NCBI RefSeq assembly: GCF_024582835.1
Contig: NZ_CP102096.1
Location: 496,001 to 560,000 of the forward strand
DNA length: 64,000 nucleotides
From: Vibrio japonicus
GTDB taxonomy: Bacteria > Pseudomonadota > Gammaproteobacteria > Enterobacterales > Vibrionaceae
Direction of reading: 5' to 3'
The notes beneath the pieces were generated by a model. That model ran no database searches. It was not told the origin of the DNA and saw nothing but the letters and a program-made list of their open reading frames with translations. This document shows, one piece after another, positions 21,594-32,535 of the stretch (the stretch's first letter is position 1; the number at the start of each line of letters is the position of its first letter). The position numbers and the translations under genes are program-made.

Positions 21594-24053
21594 ATGCGAG
21601 TTTTAAAATTTGGAGGATCGTCGTTAGCGGATGCCGAGCGCTTTTTAAGAGCGGCCGACATTATTGCTAATAATGCTCAACAGGAAGAAGTAGCGGTGGT
21701 ACTTTCCGCTCCAGGAAAAACAACCAATAAATTGGTCGCAGTGATTGACGCTGCATTAAGAACAGGTGATGCGGAGCTTCAAATCGCTGAACTGGAAGAG
21801 TCGCTTCGTCACTTGTTCCAAGGGATTAAAGAAGTATTACCAGACATCGATGGGACTGGGTACGAGCACCAAGTAAAAACCTCTCTTTCTCAACTTCGCC
21901 AGTTTGTTCATGGCATTGATCTTCTGGGAATGTGCCCAGACAATGTGAACGCACGCATCATCAGTAAGGGTGAACGTGTTTCAATTCAATTAATGAAAGC
22001 GGTTCTAGAGGCGAAAGGCCAAGCAGCAAGCCTGATAGATCCAGTCCAATATCTGTTTGCTCGTGGTGAGCATCTAGAAGCGATGGTCGATGTGGAAATA
22101 TCGACTCAAAACTTCCGTCAAAATCCGCTTCCTCAGGGCCATGTCTGCATTATGCCTGGCTTTACTGCAGGAAACGAGAAAGGTGAGTTAGTGACTCTGG
22201 GACGTAATGGTTCCGACTACTCAGCCGCTGTGCTCGCTGCTTGTTTGCGTGCAGAGTGCTGTGAAATTTGGACGGATGTGGATGGCGTTTACAACTGCGA
22301 CCCACGCTTAGTGGACGACGCGCGCTTGCTTAAATCTCTAAGCTACCAGGAAGCGATGGAGCTTTCTTATTTTGGCGCTTCTGTCCTACACCCGAAAACC
22401 ATCGCACCTATCGCACAGTTCCACATTCCTTGTCTAATCAAAAACAGCTTCAACCCTCAGGGCGCAGGGACTTTAATTGGTCAAGATACAGGTGAAGACA
22501 ACCTTGCAATAAAAGGCATCACAACACTGAGTGACCTGACAATGGTCAACGTATCCGGACCTGGCATGAAAGGCATGGTCGGTATGGCAAGCCGTGTATT
22601 TGGCGCGATGTCGTCTGCAGGCGTGTCGATTGTGCTTATTACTCAGTCTTCTTCCGAATACAGCATCAGCTTCTGTATTGAAGCTCAGGACAAAGCCATT
22701 GCGGAAAAGGCGCTCTCTGACGCATTTGAACTTGAACTTAAAGATGGCCTTCTGGAGCCAGTAGAGTTTATGGATGACGTTGCGATCGTTACGCTGGTTG
22801 GTGATGGTATGCGTACGTCTCGCGGAGTAGCATCTCAGTTCTTCCTCTCTTTGGCTGAAGTGAATGTAAACATTGTGGCAATTGCTCAAGGCTCATCAGA
22901 GCGTGCCATTTCAGCGGTCATTCCTGAAGATAAAATCTCTGAAGCGATCAAAGCGTGCCACGAGAACCTATTCAACTCTAAACACTTCCTTGACGTGTTT
23001 GTTGTTGGTGTTGGCGGCGTTGGCGGTGAATTGGTGGATCAAATTGGACGCCAGCAAGCTAAGCTAGCGGAAAAAGGCATCGTCTTGCGTGTGTGTGGTT
23101 TAGCAAACAGCAAAGGATTATTGTTAGACAGCCAAGGCTTGCCTCTTGAGCACTGGCGAGACCGCATGAACAGCGCAACGGAAGAATTCAGTTTAGCTCG
23201 TTTGATTTCACTGGTGCAGCGTAATCACATCATCAACCCTGTCTTGGTGGACTGCACATCGAGTGAAGTGATTGCAAACCAATACGCGGATTTCTTAGCC
23301 GCTGGATTCCACGTGGTAACGCCAAACAAGAAAGCGAATACAGCAAGTATGGCGTACTACCATCAGCTACGAGAAGTTGCACGTGGCTCTCGCCGTAAAC
23401 TTATGTATGAAACAACGGTAGGTGCTGGCTTACCTGTTATTGAGAACTTGCAAAACCTAATCTCAGCAGGTGATGAGCTGGAACGCTTTAGCGGTATTTT
23501 GTCAGGTTCTTTGTCATACATCTTCGGTAAGCTAGATGAAGGCATGACGTTAAGCCAAGCGACTAATATTGCGAAAGACAATGGCTTCACGGAACCCGAT
23601 CCTCGTGACGACCTATCAGGCATGGATGTGGCTCGTAAGTTGCTGATCCTTGCGCGCGAAGCTGGTATGAACTTAGAGCTTGAAGATGTCGTTGTAGACC
23701 AAGCGCTACCACCGGGTTTTGATGATTCAGGCAGCATTGAAGAATTTATGGACCGCTTACCAGAAGCGGATGCCTACTTCCAAGAGCTTGTAGCACAAGC
23801 CGCTGAAGAGGGAAAAGTGCTTCGTTATGTGGGGGAAATTGTTGACGGCCAATGCCGCGTAAGTATCGCTGCTGTAGACGACAATGACCCAATGTTTAAG
23901 ATTAAAGATGGCGAAAACGCATTAGCATTCTACAGCCGATACTACCAACCAATTCCACTGGTGCTGCGTGGATACGGTGCAGGTACTGAAGTCACAGCGG
24001 CGGGTGTTTTCTCGGACGTTATGCGTACATTAGGCTGGAAATTAGGGGTATAA
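21594..24053 (+). CDS. thrA: Bifunctional aspartokinase/homoserine dehydrogenase I
   Basis: Catalyses the first step (aspartate phosphorylation) and the third step (aspartate semialdehyde to homoserine) of threonine synthesis; normally feedback-inhibited by threonine. The 819 residues match E. coli ThrA (820). The N-terminal kinase opens with [10 protein letters not shown] and has [14 protein letters not shown]. The central part has two ACT-type regulatory repeats (about 310-460). The C-terminal dehydrogenase (about 465-819) has the Rossmann motif [14 protein letters not shown] and the catalytic region [24 protein letters not shown] precedes the ATG. First structural gene of thrABC. Confidence 0.97.
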   Translation: MRVLKFGGSSLADAERFLRAADIIANNAQQEEVAVVLSAPGKTTNKLVAVIDAALRTGDAELQIAELEESLRHLFQGIKEVLPDIDGTGYEHQVKTSLSQLRQFVHGIDLLGMCPDNVNARIISKGERVSIQLMKAVLEAKGQAASLIDPVQYLFARGEHLEAMVDVEISTQNFRQNPLPQGHVCIMPGFTAGNEKGELVTLGRNGSDYSAAVLAACLRAECCEIWTDVDGVYNCDPRLVDDARLLKSLSYQEAMELSYFGASVLHPKTIAPIAQFHIPCLIKNSFNPQGAGTLIGQDTGEDNLAIKGITTLSDLTMVNVSGPGMKGMVGMASRVFGAMSSAGVSIVLITQSSSEYSISFCIEAQDKAIAEKALSDAFELELKDGLLEPVEFMDDVAIVTLVGDGMRTSRGVASQFFLSLAEVNVNIVAIAQGSSERAISAVIPEDKISEAIKACHENLFNSKHFLDVFVVGVGGVGGELVDQIGRQQAKLAEKGIVLRVCGLANSKGLLLDSQGLPLEHWRDRMNSATEEFSLARLISLVQRNHIINPVLVDCTSSEVIANQYADFLAAGFHVVTPNKKANTASMAYYHQLREVARGSRRKLMYETTVGAGLPVIENLQNLISAGDELERFSGILSGSLSYIFGKLDEGMTLSQATNIAKDNGFTEPDPRDDLSGMDVARKLLILAREAGMNLELEDVVVDQALPPGFDDSGSIEEFMDRLPEADAYFQELVAQAAEEGKVLRYVGEIVDGQCRVSIAAVDDNDPMFKIKDGENALAFYSRYYQPIPLVLRGYGAGTEVTAAGVFSDVMRTLGWKLGV

Positions 24054-24058
24054 ACAGA

Positions 24059-25027
24059 ATGAGTAGTGGTATGGATGTGGTGGTTTATGCCCCAGCGTCA
24101 ATTGGAAATGTGAGTGTCGGTTTTGATGTGTTGGGGGCGGCTGTGTCCCCGATTGATGGCACCTTACTAGGCGATCGCGTCTTGGTGAAGTCAGGCAGTG
24201 CTGCGTTTGCTCTTAAAACGGCAGGCAGTTTTGTCTCTAAACTACCGGACAACCCAAAAGAAAATATTGTTTATGACTGCTGGTTGGTGTTTGCGCGAGA
24301 GTTAGACAAAAAAGGCGTGGATCTTTTACCTGTAGAAATGACACTTGAAAAAAACATGCCAATTGGTTCGGGATTGGGCTCAAGCGCATGTTCTATTGTG
24401 GCGGCGCTCGACGCACTAAACCGTTTTCATGGCCAGCCTTTGAATGAAACTGAGCTTCTTGCGTTAATGGGCGAAATGGAAGGTAAGATTTCCGGTGGTG
24501 TTCATTACGATAACGTTGCACCATGCTATCTTGGTGGCCTCCAATTAATGCTGGAAGAGTTGGGAATCATTAGCCAAGAAGTACCGTGTTTTGATGATTG
24601 GTACTGGGTAATGGCCTATCCGGGCATCAAAGTTTCTACGGCTGAAGCACGTGAGATACTACCATCTCAATATCGCCGACAAGATGTGATAGCGCATGGC
24701 CGTCATTTAGCCGGCTTTGTTCACGCGTGCCACTCTGGTCAACCGGAGTTAGCGGCAAAAATGATCAAAGACGTGATCGCGGAACCATATCGTGAGAAAC
24801 TGCTTCCTGGCTTTGCTGAGGCTCGTAAATATGCAGCGACAGCAGGCGCGTTAGCAACAGGTATCTCAGGTAGTGGTCCTACGCTATTTAGCATTTGCAA
24901 AGAAAAAGATGTCGCTGAGCGAGTTGCTCGCTGGTTAGAAGAAAATTACGTACAAAATGAAGAAGGATTTGTCCACGTTTGTCGATTAGATAAACAGGGC
25001 TCGATCGTTACAGGAAGTGAGCTATGA
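24059..25027 (+). CDS. thrB: Homoserine kinase
   Basis: Phosphorylates homoserine with ATP in threonine synthesis. The 322 residues belong to the GHMP kinase family: the substrate motif [14 protein letters not shown] near residue 12, the phosphate loop [12 protein letters not shown] near residue 100, and the C-terminal [11 protein letters not shown] motif. It begins 5 bases after thrA and its stop overlaps the thrC start (ATGA), so the three genes are translationally coupled. Confidence 0.97.
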   Translation: MSSGMDVVVYAPASIGNVSVGFDVLGAAVSPIDGTLLGDRVLVKSGSAAFALKTAGSFVSKLPDNPKENIVYDCWLVFARELDKKGVDLLPVEMTLEKNMPIGSGLGSSACSIVAALDALNRFHGQPLNETELLALMGEMEGKISGGVHYDNVAPCYLGGLQLMLEELGIISQEVPCFDDWYWVMAYPGIKVSTAEAREILPSQYRRQDVIAHGRHLAGFVHACHSGQPELAAKMIKDVIAEPYREKLLPGFAEARKYAATAGALATGISGSGPTLFSICKEKDVAERVARWLEENYVQNEEGFVHVCRLDKQGSIVTGSEL

Positions 25028-26307
25028 AGCTTTACAACATAAAAGAAAATGAAGAACAAGTTTCCTTTGGCCAAGCCGTTCGCCAAGGATTAGGTCGTAA
25101 CCAAGGCCTATTTTTTCCATCGGAATTGCCTAAGTTTGATGATATCGATTCGCTACTAGCAGAAGACTTTGTCTCTCGTAGCACAAAAATTTTATCAGCG
25201 TTGATTGGTGATGAACTCGCTGAAGAAAAAGTAAACTCAATGGTGGATGCTGCGTTCCAATTTCCAGCACCAATCAAGAAAGTGAAAGATGGCGTTTATG
25301 CACTGGAGCTATTCCACGGCCCAACATTAGCGTTCAAAGATTTTGGTGGCCGCTTTATGGCGCAATCTTTAGCTGCGGTATCTAATGGCGGTAAGATCAC
25401 TATTTTGACGGCGACATCCGGTGATACAGGTGCAGCTGTTGCACACGCTTTCTACGGTATGGAAGACATCAACGTAGTGATCCTATACCCGAAAGGGAAG
25501 ATCAGCCCACTGCAAGAAAAGCTGTTCTGCACGCTAGGTAAGAATATTCACACTGTTGCAATTGATGGTGACTTTGACGCGTGTCAGGCGCTGGTAAAAC
25601 AAGCATTTGATGATGCTGAGCTACGTGAAGAAATCGGCCTTAACTCAGCAAACTCTATCAACATCAGCCGTTTGATGGCGCAGATCTGTTACTACTTCGA
25701 AGCTGCGTCTCAAATGAGTAAAGCTGAGCGTGAAAACTTGGTTATTTCGGTTCCAAGTGGCAACTTTGGTAACTTAACCGCTGGTTTACTGGCTAAAGCG
25801 TTAGGTCTTCCGATTAAGCGCTTCATTGCTGCGACGAATGCCAATGATACGGTTCCACGATACCTAGAAACGGGTAAATGGGATCCAAAACCGACGGTCG
25901 CGACAACGTCAAATGCGATGGATGTCAGCCAACCAAACAACTGGCCACGTATTGAAGAGCTTTGCCGCGTGAAAGAGTGGGGCCTAGAAACGTTAGGTAA
26001 AGGTGCAGTAACAGACGCTCAGAGCGCGGAATCTGTAAAGGCACTCTATGACCAGGGCTACCTGTGTGAACCACATGGTGCGATTGCTTACCGTGTACTC
26101 GAAGAGCAGCTGCAAGAAGGTGAGACAGGCTTATTCCTATGTACCGCTCATCCAGCGAAGTTCAAAGAAGTGGTTGATGAGATTTTAGAATCTGACATTG
26201 AACTTCCTGCACCATTGGCGAAACACGCTGTGATGGAATTGCTTTCTGAAGATTTGGACAATGACTTCGACGCGTTAAAAGTCGTATTACGCCGCGTTCA
26301 GAAATAA
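25024..26307 (+). CDS. thrC: Threonine synthase
   Basis: Converts O-phosphohomoserine to threonine with pyridoxal phosphate. The 427 residues match E. coli ThrC (428). The PLP lysine lies in [14 protein letters not shown] near residue 107 and the phosphate-binding region is [12 protein letters not shown] near residue 245. Last gene of the thr operon; a strong terminator follows 15 bases after the stop. Confidence 0.97.
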   Translation: MKLYNIKENEEQVSFGQAVRQGLGRNQGLFFPSELPKFDDIDSLLAEDFVSRSTKILSALIGDELAEEKVNSMVDAAFQFPAPIKKVKDGVYALELFHGPTLAFKDFGGRFMAQSLAAVSNGGKITILTATSGDTGAAVAHAFYGMEDINVVILYPKGKISPLQEKLFCTLGKNIHTVAIDGDFDACQALVKQAFDDAELREEIGLNSANSINISRLMAQICYYFEAASQMSKAERENLVISVPSGNFGNLTAGLLAKALGLPIKRFIAATNANDTVPRYLETGKWDPKPTVATTSNAMDVSQPNNWPRIEELCRVKEWGLETLGKGAVTDAQSAESVKALYDQGYLCEPHGAIAYRVLEEQLQEGETGLFLCTAHPAKFKEVVDEILESDIELPAPLAKHAVMELLSEDLDNDFDALKVVLRRVQK

Positions 26308-26320
26308 ATGGTTCCTCGTA

Positions 26321-26351
26321 TTAAAAAAGGTCGCTTATGCGACCTTTTTTT
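26321..26351. terminator. Bidirectional terminator between thrC and the TRIC gene
   Basis: A perfect 12-bp stem (AAAAAAGGTCGC with GCGACCTTTTTT) around TTAT. It has T runs on both strands and separates two convergent genes. Confidence 0.93.
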
Positions 26352-26366
26352 GATTGGTACTACTGT

Positions 26367-26987
26367 CTATCGATTGATAGCAAAGGTAGGTAAGGACCAG
26401 TGCCAGCGTATTGCACCCAAACGAATGAATAGGGTGGCAAAAACGCCTGCTAAAAAGGCTGTGTTGCTATCATGTCCCATTGCGAGTGCTGTGGTCTGGA
26501 AGACTCCACCGACAATACAAGCGGTCGCGTACACTTCACCTCTTAGCACCATGGGTATCTCTCTCGCAAGTACATCTCGGATGATACCGCCGCCGCAGCC
26601 AGTGATGACCCCCATAATGATGGCGACAAGCGCAGAGTCCTGATAAGACATCGCTTTATCAACCCCGATACCAACAAAAGCGGCAAGGCCAATGGCATCA
26701 CAGACTGGCAGAATCCACCATGGTAGACGCTTTGGACGTCTGATGATGATCATAGTCGCAAGGCAGGTGAGCAGTATCACCCAAAGATAATTGGTGTCTG
26801 TTATCCAAAAGACAGGTGTGGCACCTAATGCCATATCGCGGATTGTTCCTCCACCAATAGCCGTTACGCTACCTAAAACGGCAACGCCAAACGGGTCCAT
26901 TTTTAGCCTGCCCGCTAGCAGAACACCAGAAATAGCAAAAATTGCAGTCCCAAAAAGGTCGATGCTATAGAGAAGCATTGATTCCAT
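26367..26987 (-). CDS. TRIC-family (UPF0126) cation channel protein
   Basis: Inner-membrane protein of the bacterial TRIC family (E. coli YadS/YicG-like), which forms trimeric channels for monovalent cations. The 206 residues contain about seven membrane segments and an internal duplication: TAIGGGTIRDM near residue 45 and TGCGGGIIRDV near residue 130 are the paired signature glycine motifs. The physiological role in bacteria is unknown. It stands alone and is convergent with thrC. Confidence 0.88.
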   Translation of the reverse strand: MESMLLYSIDLFGTAIFAISGVLLAGRLKMDPFGVAVLGSVTAIGGGTIRDMALGATPVFWITDTNYLWVILLTCLATMIIIRRPKRLPWWILPVCDAIGLAAFVGIGVDKAMSYQDSALVAIIMGVITGCGGGIIRDVLAREIPMVLRGEVYATACIVGGVFQTTALAMGHDSNTAFLAGVFATLFIRLGAIRWHWSLPTFAINR

Positions 26988-27059
26988 GCAGCTAAAATCT
27001 CATACAGAAAATAGAAGAAAAACACTAAAACGAAGTGTACGGGCTAATGTACTCAATCG

Positions 27060-27881
27060 TTAACGCTTTTGTCTAACTGTTTCTAAATGGTTACATACTT
27101 GTTCTATGGCAAAAAGGGTTCTTGGAGTGGGGCGATTTAGCCAGTCTGAATTGAGTTGCCAAATGTAGCCGTTACTGACTGCCGGCAGATCCTGTTGCCA
27201 CTGCTGCCACATATTGCCATTTTTAATCGCATGTTCGGAGGTGAAAATCACTTCAGGCTGTTTGACGAGCACTTGTTCGGCACTGACCTGAGGGTAAGGT
27301 GCTGAACTATCGCGAAAGACATTGACTCCGCCACAAAAGCGGAATATTTCGCTTGGCCAGTTATTTTGTGCAACGGTGATAATAGGTTGCTCACTGAGTT
27401 GGTAAAAATAGCTGACAGGTTGCGTTGTGTGATATCGCTGTTTAAGCGTCTTGAGTTCGTCTCTATAGCGTTTAGCGGCATTTTTCCCAATGCTTGGATC
27501 TTCCGCGTACTGGCTTAATTGCTCGATATTGGTCGCAATATCATCCAAGGTACTCGAACTCGAGTAGTAAATGCTAAAGCCGAACTGTTTGAGCTTCTCG
27601 ATTTCTCTTTCAGGGTTTCCTGATGGCCAAGCAAGAACCAGATCCGGCTGAAGGGCGATGATACGTTCTATTTTTATGCCTTGGTAGTTCGCAACTTTTT
27701 CTATGTTGGCGGCTTCTAACGGAAAATCACTGTGCTCACTAACGGCAACAAGCTTATCGCCTAAACCGGCTGCAAATGCAATTTCTGTGGCGTGCGGAGC
27801 CAGGCTAACAATACGTTCGGCAGGTTTAGATACCGCAGACGTTGATAGCGTGACCGCGAGGAGGCAAAACAGTTTTTTCAT
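27060..27881 (-). CDS. btuF: Vitamin B12 periplasmic binding protein BtuF
   Basis: Binds cobalamin in the periplasm and passes it to the BtuCD importer. The 273-residue product has a signal peptide (MKKLFCLLAVTLSTSAVS) and the two-lobed binding fold with the N-terminal motif ERIVSLAPHATEIAFAAGLGDKLVAV. Its start codon directly abuts the cbiB stop, so it is the last gene of the mtnN-cbiB-btuF operon. btuCD is not in the window. A neighbour acting in corrinoid assembly supports the B12 assignment. Confidence 0.9.
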   Translation of the reverse strand: MKKLFCLLAVTLSTSAVSKPAERIVSLAPHATEIAFAAGLGDKLVAVSEHSDFPLEAANIEKVANYQGIKIERIIALQPDLVLAWPSGNPEREIEKLKQFGFSIYYSSSSTLDDIATNIEQLSQYAEDPSIGKNAAKRYRDELKTLKQRYHTTQPVSYFYQLSEQPIITVAQNNWPSEIFRFCGGVNVFRDSSAPYPQVSAEQVLVKQPEVIFTSEHAIKNGNMWQQWQQDLPAVSNGYIWQLNSDWLNRPTPRTLFAIEQVCNHLETVRQKR

Positions 27882-28835
27882 CTAAATTCCTTGGTGGATA
27901 GCTGCCATAAGAGCGCTTTGAACAAAAATCCAAGCAAATAAGCGCCACGCGAGTAACTTTTGAACCTGAGCAATATGCAAAGCAGAAGGAGCGATACGAC
28001 CACCGAGTTTTGATCTTACCGCTTTTTTCCCTTCATAAATCGCGGGGCCACCTAGAGAAAGCTCGAGTTTTGCCCCCACCGCAACCAATAGCCAGGATGG
28101 GCCGGGCAACGGCCAGGATTTAGCTTGCTGTTTGATAAGTAAGAGCGCAGCGTTAGTTTTGTTACCGATGGCAATCATCAATGCAAATATCCGTAACGGG
28201 ATGAAATCCAAAGCCGCGACAACGCGGGTGACAGGCAAGCCAAAGGGAGAGAATCTCTCACGAGAAGGTGACCATGCTCGTGCCAGTTCAACAGTCATGC
28301 GGTAGGTAAACGCGGCGATACCACCACCAAGCGCATACCAAAATAAGACGCCGACTACATTTCTTCCGTAAGACATGACAAGGGTTTCTGCCCCCGCTTT
28401 GCCAAGGCCAAGTGTAGAGAGCGGGTCGGTTGAACGGTTTACGAGAGGTTTGAGTAACAGCTTAGCTTGCTGCTTATCTTCACGCGCGAGTGCTGCAATA
28501 AACTGAGAAGTAAATTTGTCTGTATTACGCCAATCAATCGCAAGAATCAGGAAGGCAAGTTCAAACAATGGTGGTTGCCATACCAAAGGCTTTAAAGCGA
28601 CAAGCACTGCCAGTAATGGTAGTACCATGAGTAAAAAAGCGAGCGTTCCTGATATCAGGCTCTGCGAGTAAGTAGCATTGGTGTTTACTTTGTCTGCCAA
28701 TTGCTTAGCAAACTTCTGCCACAATATGGCAGGATGTGCTTCACGTGGGAAAGGAAGTAAAAAGTGACAGAGCAGCGCACCCCATAAGACAAGGAGTGCG
28801 CCGTTTGAGTAGAGTTGATTGAACAGATCTTCCAT
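27882..28835 (-). CDS. CbiB/CobD-family cobalamin biosynthesis membrane protein
   Basis: Resembles adenosylcobinamide-phosphate synthase (CbiB/CobD), which attaches the aminopropanol arm during B12 assembly in the inner membrane. The 317 residues include about five membrane segments and the family features HPAILWQKFA near residue 33, an RSTDPLSTLGLGKAGAET stretch and GGxxAYxxG-like FSLGGPAIYEGK. No other de novo B12 genes are nearby, so a salvage role with BtuF is the likely reading; this is inference. Confidence 0.8.
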   Translation of the reverse strand: MEDLFNQLYSNGALLVLWGALLCHFLLPFPREAHPAILWQKFAKQLADKVNTNATYSQSLISGTLAFLLMVLPLLAVLVALKPLVWQPPLFELAFLILAIDWRNTDKFTSQFIAALAREDKQQAKLLLKPLVNRSTDPLSTLGLGKAGAETLVMSYGRNVVGVLFWYALGGGIAAFTYRMTVELARAWSPSRERFSPFGLPVTRVVAALDFIPLRIFALMIAIGNKTNAALLLIKQQAKSWPLPGPSWLLVAVGAKLELSLGGPAIYEGKKAVRSKLGGRIAPSALHIAQVQKLLAWRLFAWIFVQSALMAAIHQGI

Positions 28836-28850
28836 GATTTGTTGTTCGGC

Positions 28851-29546
28851 TTACTTCAGCAGTTCAACCATTTTGAAGACCATCTCAGACGAGCTTTTCG
28901 CTGCAAGCGGTAAGAACTCTTCAAAGCTCATTGGTGACTCTTTGTCTGCCACATCAGAGATAGCGCGTACGACAACGAATGGCACATTGAATTGGTGACA
29001 AGTCTGCGCGATAGCAGAAGCTTCCATTTCTACTGCAATAACCGATGGGAAGTGAGTACGAATAAACGCTTGGCGTTCTGCTGTACATACAAATGCATCG
29101 CCAGTACAGATTAGTCCGCGTACCGCGTGTTTATCATCCATTTTCTCTAGCGCTTGTTCAGCAATGTTCATCAGTTTTTCGTCTGCTAGGAATGCTGCTG
29201 GTTGCTGCGCCATTTGTCCCATTTCGTAACCAAATGCCGTTACATCGGCGTCGTGATGACGAACTTCAGTAGAAATGACCACATCGCCAAGAGTTAAGCT
29301 TGAATCGAAGCCGCCTGCAGAGCCTGTATTGATAACAACATCTGGCTGGTATTCATCAAGCAAGATAGTCGTACCGATTGCCGCCGCGACTTTACCGATA
29401 CCTGATTGAAGCAGAACGACATCTACACCGTTTAGTTGGCCAGAGAAGAAAGTGCAGCCTGCTTTAGTGACTGTCTGACAGTTTTCAATAGCTTGTTTAA
29501 GGATGGAAACTTCTTGTTCCATTGCTCCAATGATGCCGATTTTCAT
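28851..29546 (-). CDS. mtnN: MTA/SAH nucleosidase
   Basis: Cleaves adenine from methylthioadenosine and S-adenosylhomocysteine, recycling methylation by-products; in vibrios this is also a step towards the autoinducer precursor. The 231 residues match E. coli MtnN (232). Motifs: [13 protein letters not shown] at the start, NTGSAGGFD near residue 75, the catalytic region with [10 protein letters not shown] near residue 172, and VRAISDVAD near residue 194. First gene of the operon with cbiB (15 bases) and btuF. Confidence 0.96.
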   Translation of the reverse strand: MKIGIIGAMEQEVSILKQAIENCQTVTKAGCTFFSGQLNGVDVVLLQSGIGKVAAAIGTTILLDEYQPDVVINTGSAGGFDSSLTLGDVVISTEVRHHDADVTAFGYEMGQMAQQPAAFLADEKLMNIAEQALEKMDDKHAVRGLICTGDAFVCTAERQAFIRTHFPSVIAVEMEASAIAQTCHQFNVPFVVVRAISDVADKESPMSFEEFLPLAAKSSSEMVFKMVELLK

Positions 29547-29629
29547 AGTGAATCCTGTATGTTCAATTAGGTATTTCGTTTAGGTCGCTAAGTGTACCAG
29601 AAATCAGCTAAGTTCCTAGAAATTACCTG

Positions 29630-29658
29630 TTGCCTAACCTAGGTAGTTCCCATATAAT
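29630..29658 (+). promoter_or_regulatory. rpsO promoter
   Basis: TTGCCT (29630-29635) and TATAAT (29653-29658) are separated by exactly 17 bases, 73 bases before rpsO. A GC-rich stretch follows the -10 box, as is common for growth-rate-controlled promoters. rpsO therefore does not need read-through from truB. Confidence 0.75.
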
Positions 29659-29731
29659 TCGCGCTTCGCGTAGCGGCTGAATCAGAGATTGGCTGCTACA
29701 ACTTTAAACTTACTCTTATTAGGAGAGAATT

Positions 29732-30001
29732 ATGTCTCTGAATGCAGAAACTAAAGCAGCAATCGTTGCAGAATACGCACAAGGCGAAGGCGACACTGGT
29801 TCACCAGAAGTTCAAGTAGCTCTACTTACAGCTTCTATCAACCACCTACAAGGTCACTTCAAAGCACACAAAGGCGATCACCACAGCCGTCGTGGTCTTC
29901 TACGTATGGTTTCTCGTCGTCGTAAGCTTCTAGATTACCTAAAAGGTAAAAATCTAGCTCGCTACCAAGACCTAATCAAGCGTCTAGGCCTACGTCGCTA
30001 A
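29732..30001 (+). CDS. rpsO: 30S ribosomal protein S15
   Basis: Primary 16S rRNA-binding protein of the small subunit platform. The 89 residues match E. coli S15. The family core [20 protein letters not shown] (about 20-40) and [21 protein letters not shown] (about 50-70) is complete. Codons are strongly biased. AGGAG precedes the ATG by 8 bases. Unlike E. coli, the gene upstream is not truB but the divergent mtnN. Confidence 0.98.
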   Translation: MSLNAETKAAIVAEYAQGEGDTGSPEVQVALLTASINHLQGHFKAHKGDHHSRRGLLRMVSRRRKLLDYLKGKNLARYQDLIKRLGLRR

Positions 30002-30026
30002 TCAGCGACTGCATAGCAGTTTGTCG

Positions 30027-30052
30027 AAAAAGGGGCGTTAAGCCCCTTTTTT
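30027..30052 (+). terminator. rpsO terminator
   Basis: Stem GGGGC with GCCCC around GTTAA, preceded by A residues and followed by TTTTTT, 30 bases after the rpsO stop. Partial read-through into pnp is expected from the E. coli model. Confidence 0.8.
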
Positions 30053-30140
30053 GTTGGCTAAATTTAGCCAAACGCCTTTCTTCCCGTTATACTACGCACG
30101 GCTAAATCCCAAACATTGGGATTTTCATAAAAAGCTCATA

Positions 30141-30230
30141 GCATTACAGTCAACCTCGTCGACCAAAAGGTCGCGGCTATTCAAAAGAAATTTACGTGAG
30201 TTTCTTTTCACTAGTCGCGATTCGTAATGC
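30141..30230 (+). promoter_or_regulatory. pnp leader hairpin (probable RNase III site)
   Basis: A long stem-loop opens the pnp leader: GCATTAC (30141) pairs with GTAATGC (30224), GCGGCTA with TAGTCGC (one G-U pair), and AAAAGAAA with TTTCTTTT. A side hairpin CGACC/GGTCG is nested inside. In E. coli a similar leader duplex is cut by RNase III and lets PNPase repress its own mRNA. The same autocontrol is inferred here. Confidence 0.75.
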
Positions 30231-30294
30231 CTTGAGTGTCAATTTACACACTCTAAGCCCCCAGTTTTGGTGTGCTTAGAAACAAGGAATAACA

Positions 30295-32427
30295 ATGTTC
30301 GAAAAACCAGTTGTTAAAACGTTCCAGTACGGTAACCACACGGTTACTCTAGAAACTGGCGTTATCGCACGTCAAGCTACAGCAGCAGTAATGGTTACTA
30401 TGGACGATACAGCAGTATTCGTTTCTGTAGTTGGTAAAAAAGAAGCTGTACCGGGTCAAGATTTCTTCCCACTAACAGTAAACTACCAAGAGCGTACTTA
30501 CGCTGCAGGTAAGATCCCTGGTGGTTTCTTCAAACGTGAAGGTCGTCCATCTGAAGGCGAAACGCTAACAGCTCGCCTAATCGACCGTCCAATCCGTCCA
30601 CTATTCCCGGACGCGTTTAAAAATGAAGTTCAAGTTATCGCAACTGTAGTATCTGTAAACCCAGATGTTCAGCCAGATATCCCAACAATGATTGGTACGT
30701 CTGCAGCGCTTGCTATCTCTGGTATCCCGTTCAACGGTCCTATCGGTGCAGCACGTGTTGGTCACATCGACGGTCAACTTGTTCTTAACCCAAGCCAAAC
30801 TGAACTAGAAGCATCTAAGCTTGACCTAGTGGTTGCGGGTACAGAGTCAGCGGTTCTAATGGTTGAATCTGAAGCTGACAACCTAACAGAAGAAGAAATG
30901 CTAGCGGCGGTTGTATACGGCCACGATCAACAGCAAGTCGTTATTTCTGCTATCAACGAGTTCAAAGCTGAAGTTGCGACTCCAGCTTGGGAATGGGAAG
31001 CACCAGCAGTAAACGCGGAACTTAAAGCGAAAATCGCTGAGCTAGCAGAAGCACGCCTAACAGAAGCGTACCAAATCACTGAAAAGATGGCTCGTTACGA
31101 GCAAGTAGGTGCTATTAAGTCTGACGTTGTTGCTGCGATTCTTGCAGAAGACGAAGAGCAAGACGAGCAAGAAATCAAGAAGATGCTTGGTTCTCTAGAG
31201 AAGAACGTTGTACGTAGCCGCATCATCGCGGGTAACCCACGTATCGACGGTCGTGAGAAAGACATGGTTCGTGCGCTAGACGTACGTACAGGTGTTCTTC
31301 CACGTACTCACGGTTCTTCACTATTCACTCGTGGTGAAACTCAGGCTCTTGTGACTGCAACTCTAGGTACTCAACGTGATGCTCAAATCATCGACGAGCT
31401 AACAGGTGAGCGTAAAGATCACTTCCTACTACACTACAACTTCCCTCCATACTGTGTGGGCGAGACTGGCTTTGTAGGTTCTCCTAAGCGTCGTGAAATC
31501 GGCCACGGTAAACTAGCGAAGCGTGGTATTGCAGCGGTAATGCCATCTCCAGAAGAGTTCCCATACACTGTACGTGTTGTATCAGAAATCACTGAATCTA
31601 ACGGTTCATCTTCAATGGCTTCTGTATGTGGTACGTCTCTAGCACTTATGGATGCTGGTGTGCCAATCAAGTCTTCTGTTGCGGGTATCGCGATGGGTCT
31701 TGTGAAAGAAGGCGATGATTTCGTTGTTCTTTCTGACATCCTTGGTGACGAAGACCACCTTGGTGACATGGATTTTAAAGTAGCAGGTACTAACACAGGT
31801 ATTACTGCACTTCAAATGGACATCAAGATCGAAGGTATCACTAAAGAGATCATGCAAATTGCGCTTAACCAAGCTCAAGGTGCACGTAAGCACATCCTAT
31901 CTGTAATGGATGAAGCTATCTCTGGTGCTCGTGAAGATATCTCTGAGTTTGCTCCGCGTATTCACACAATGAAGATCAGCGCTGAGAAGATCAAAGACGT
32001 TATCGGTAAAGGTGGTGCAGTTATCCGTGCTCTAACTGAAGAGACAGGTACAACTATCGAAATCGAAGACGACGGCACAATCAAGATTGCTGCAACAGAA
32101 GGTGCTGCTGCGAAAGAAGCGATTCGCCGTATCGAAGAGATCACTGCTGAAGTTGAAGTAGGCCGTATCTACACTGGTAAAGTGGCTCGTCTAGCGGACT
32201 TTGGTGCTTTCGTTACTATTCTTCCTGGTAAAGATGGTCTGGTTCACATCTCTCAAATCGCTGACAAGCGCGTAGAGAAAGTGTCTGACTACCTAGCTGA
32301 AGGTCAGGAAGTTCAAGTTAAAGTGCTTGAAATCGACCGTCAAGGCCGTGTTCGTCTAAGCATGAAAGAAGCAGTTGAGAAGACTGAAGAAGCAGCAGAC
32401 GACAAACCAGCAGCAGATGCGGAATAA
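30295..32427 (+). CDS. pnp: Polynucleotide phosphorylase
   Basis: Degrades RNA 3' to 5' with phosphate and is a degradosome component. The 710 residues match E. coli PNPase (711). Two RNase PH-like domains span about residues 1-220 and 310-545, with [10 protein letters not shown] and the catalytic [19 protein letters not shown] in the second. A KH domain (about 555-610, [13 protein letters not shown]) and an S1 domain (about 620-690, [18 protein letters not shown]) form the C-terminus. The leader carries a probable RNase III site. nlpI follows, as in E. coli. Confidence 0.98.
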   Translation: MFEKPVVKTFQYGNHTVTLETGVIARQATAAVMVTMDDTAVFVSVVGKKEAVPGQDFFPLTVNYQERTYAAGKIPGGFFKREGRPSEGETLTARLIDRPIRPLFPDAFKNEVQVIATVVSVNPDVQPDIPTMIGTSAALAISGIPFNGPIGAARVGHIDGQLVLNPSQTELEASKLDLVVAGTESAVLMVESEADNLTEEEMLAAVVYGHDQQQVVISAINEFKAEVATPAWEWEAPAVNAELKAKIAELAEARLTEAYQITEKMARYEQVGAIKSDVVAAILAEDEEQDEQEIKKMLGSLEKNVVRSRIIAGNPRIDGREKDMVRALDVRTGVLPRTHGSSLFTRGETQALVTATLGTQRDAQIIDELTGERKDHFLLHYNFPPYCVGETGFVGSPKRREIGHGKLAKRGIAAVMPSPEEFPYTVRVVSEITESNGSSSMASVCGTSLALMDAGVPIKSSVAGIAMGLVKEGDDFVVLSDILGDEDHLGDMDFKVAGTNTGITALQMDIKIEGITKEIMQIALNQAQGARKHILSVMDEAISGAREDISEFAPRIHTMKISAEKIKDVIGKGGAVIRALTEETGTTIEIEDDGTIKIAATEGAAAKEAIRRIEEITAEVEVGRIYTGKVARLADFGAFVTILPGKDGLVHISQIADKRVEKVSDYLAEGQEVQVKVLEIDRQGRVRLSMKEAVEKTEEAADDKPAADAE

Positions 32428-32463
32428 CGCAGAGTAGCCTAATGGGCAAAAAGCATGCTATAA

Positions 32464-32490
32464 AGAGGGGGCGTTACGCTCCCTTTTTTT
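32464..32490 (+). terminator. pnp terminator
   Basis: Stem of about 7 bp with one mismatch (GGGGGCG with CGCTCCC) followed by seven T, 40 bases after the pnp stop. Confidence 0.8.
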
Positions 32491-32535
32491 ATGCGGATGA
32501 TGCTAAGATCAACTTAGCAACAGGAGTACCGAATT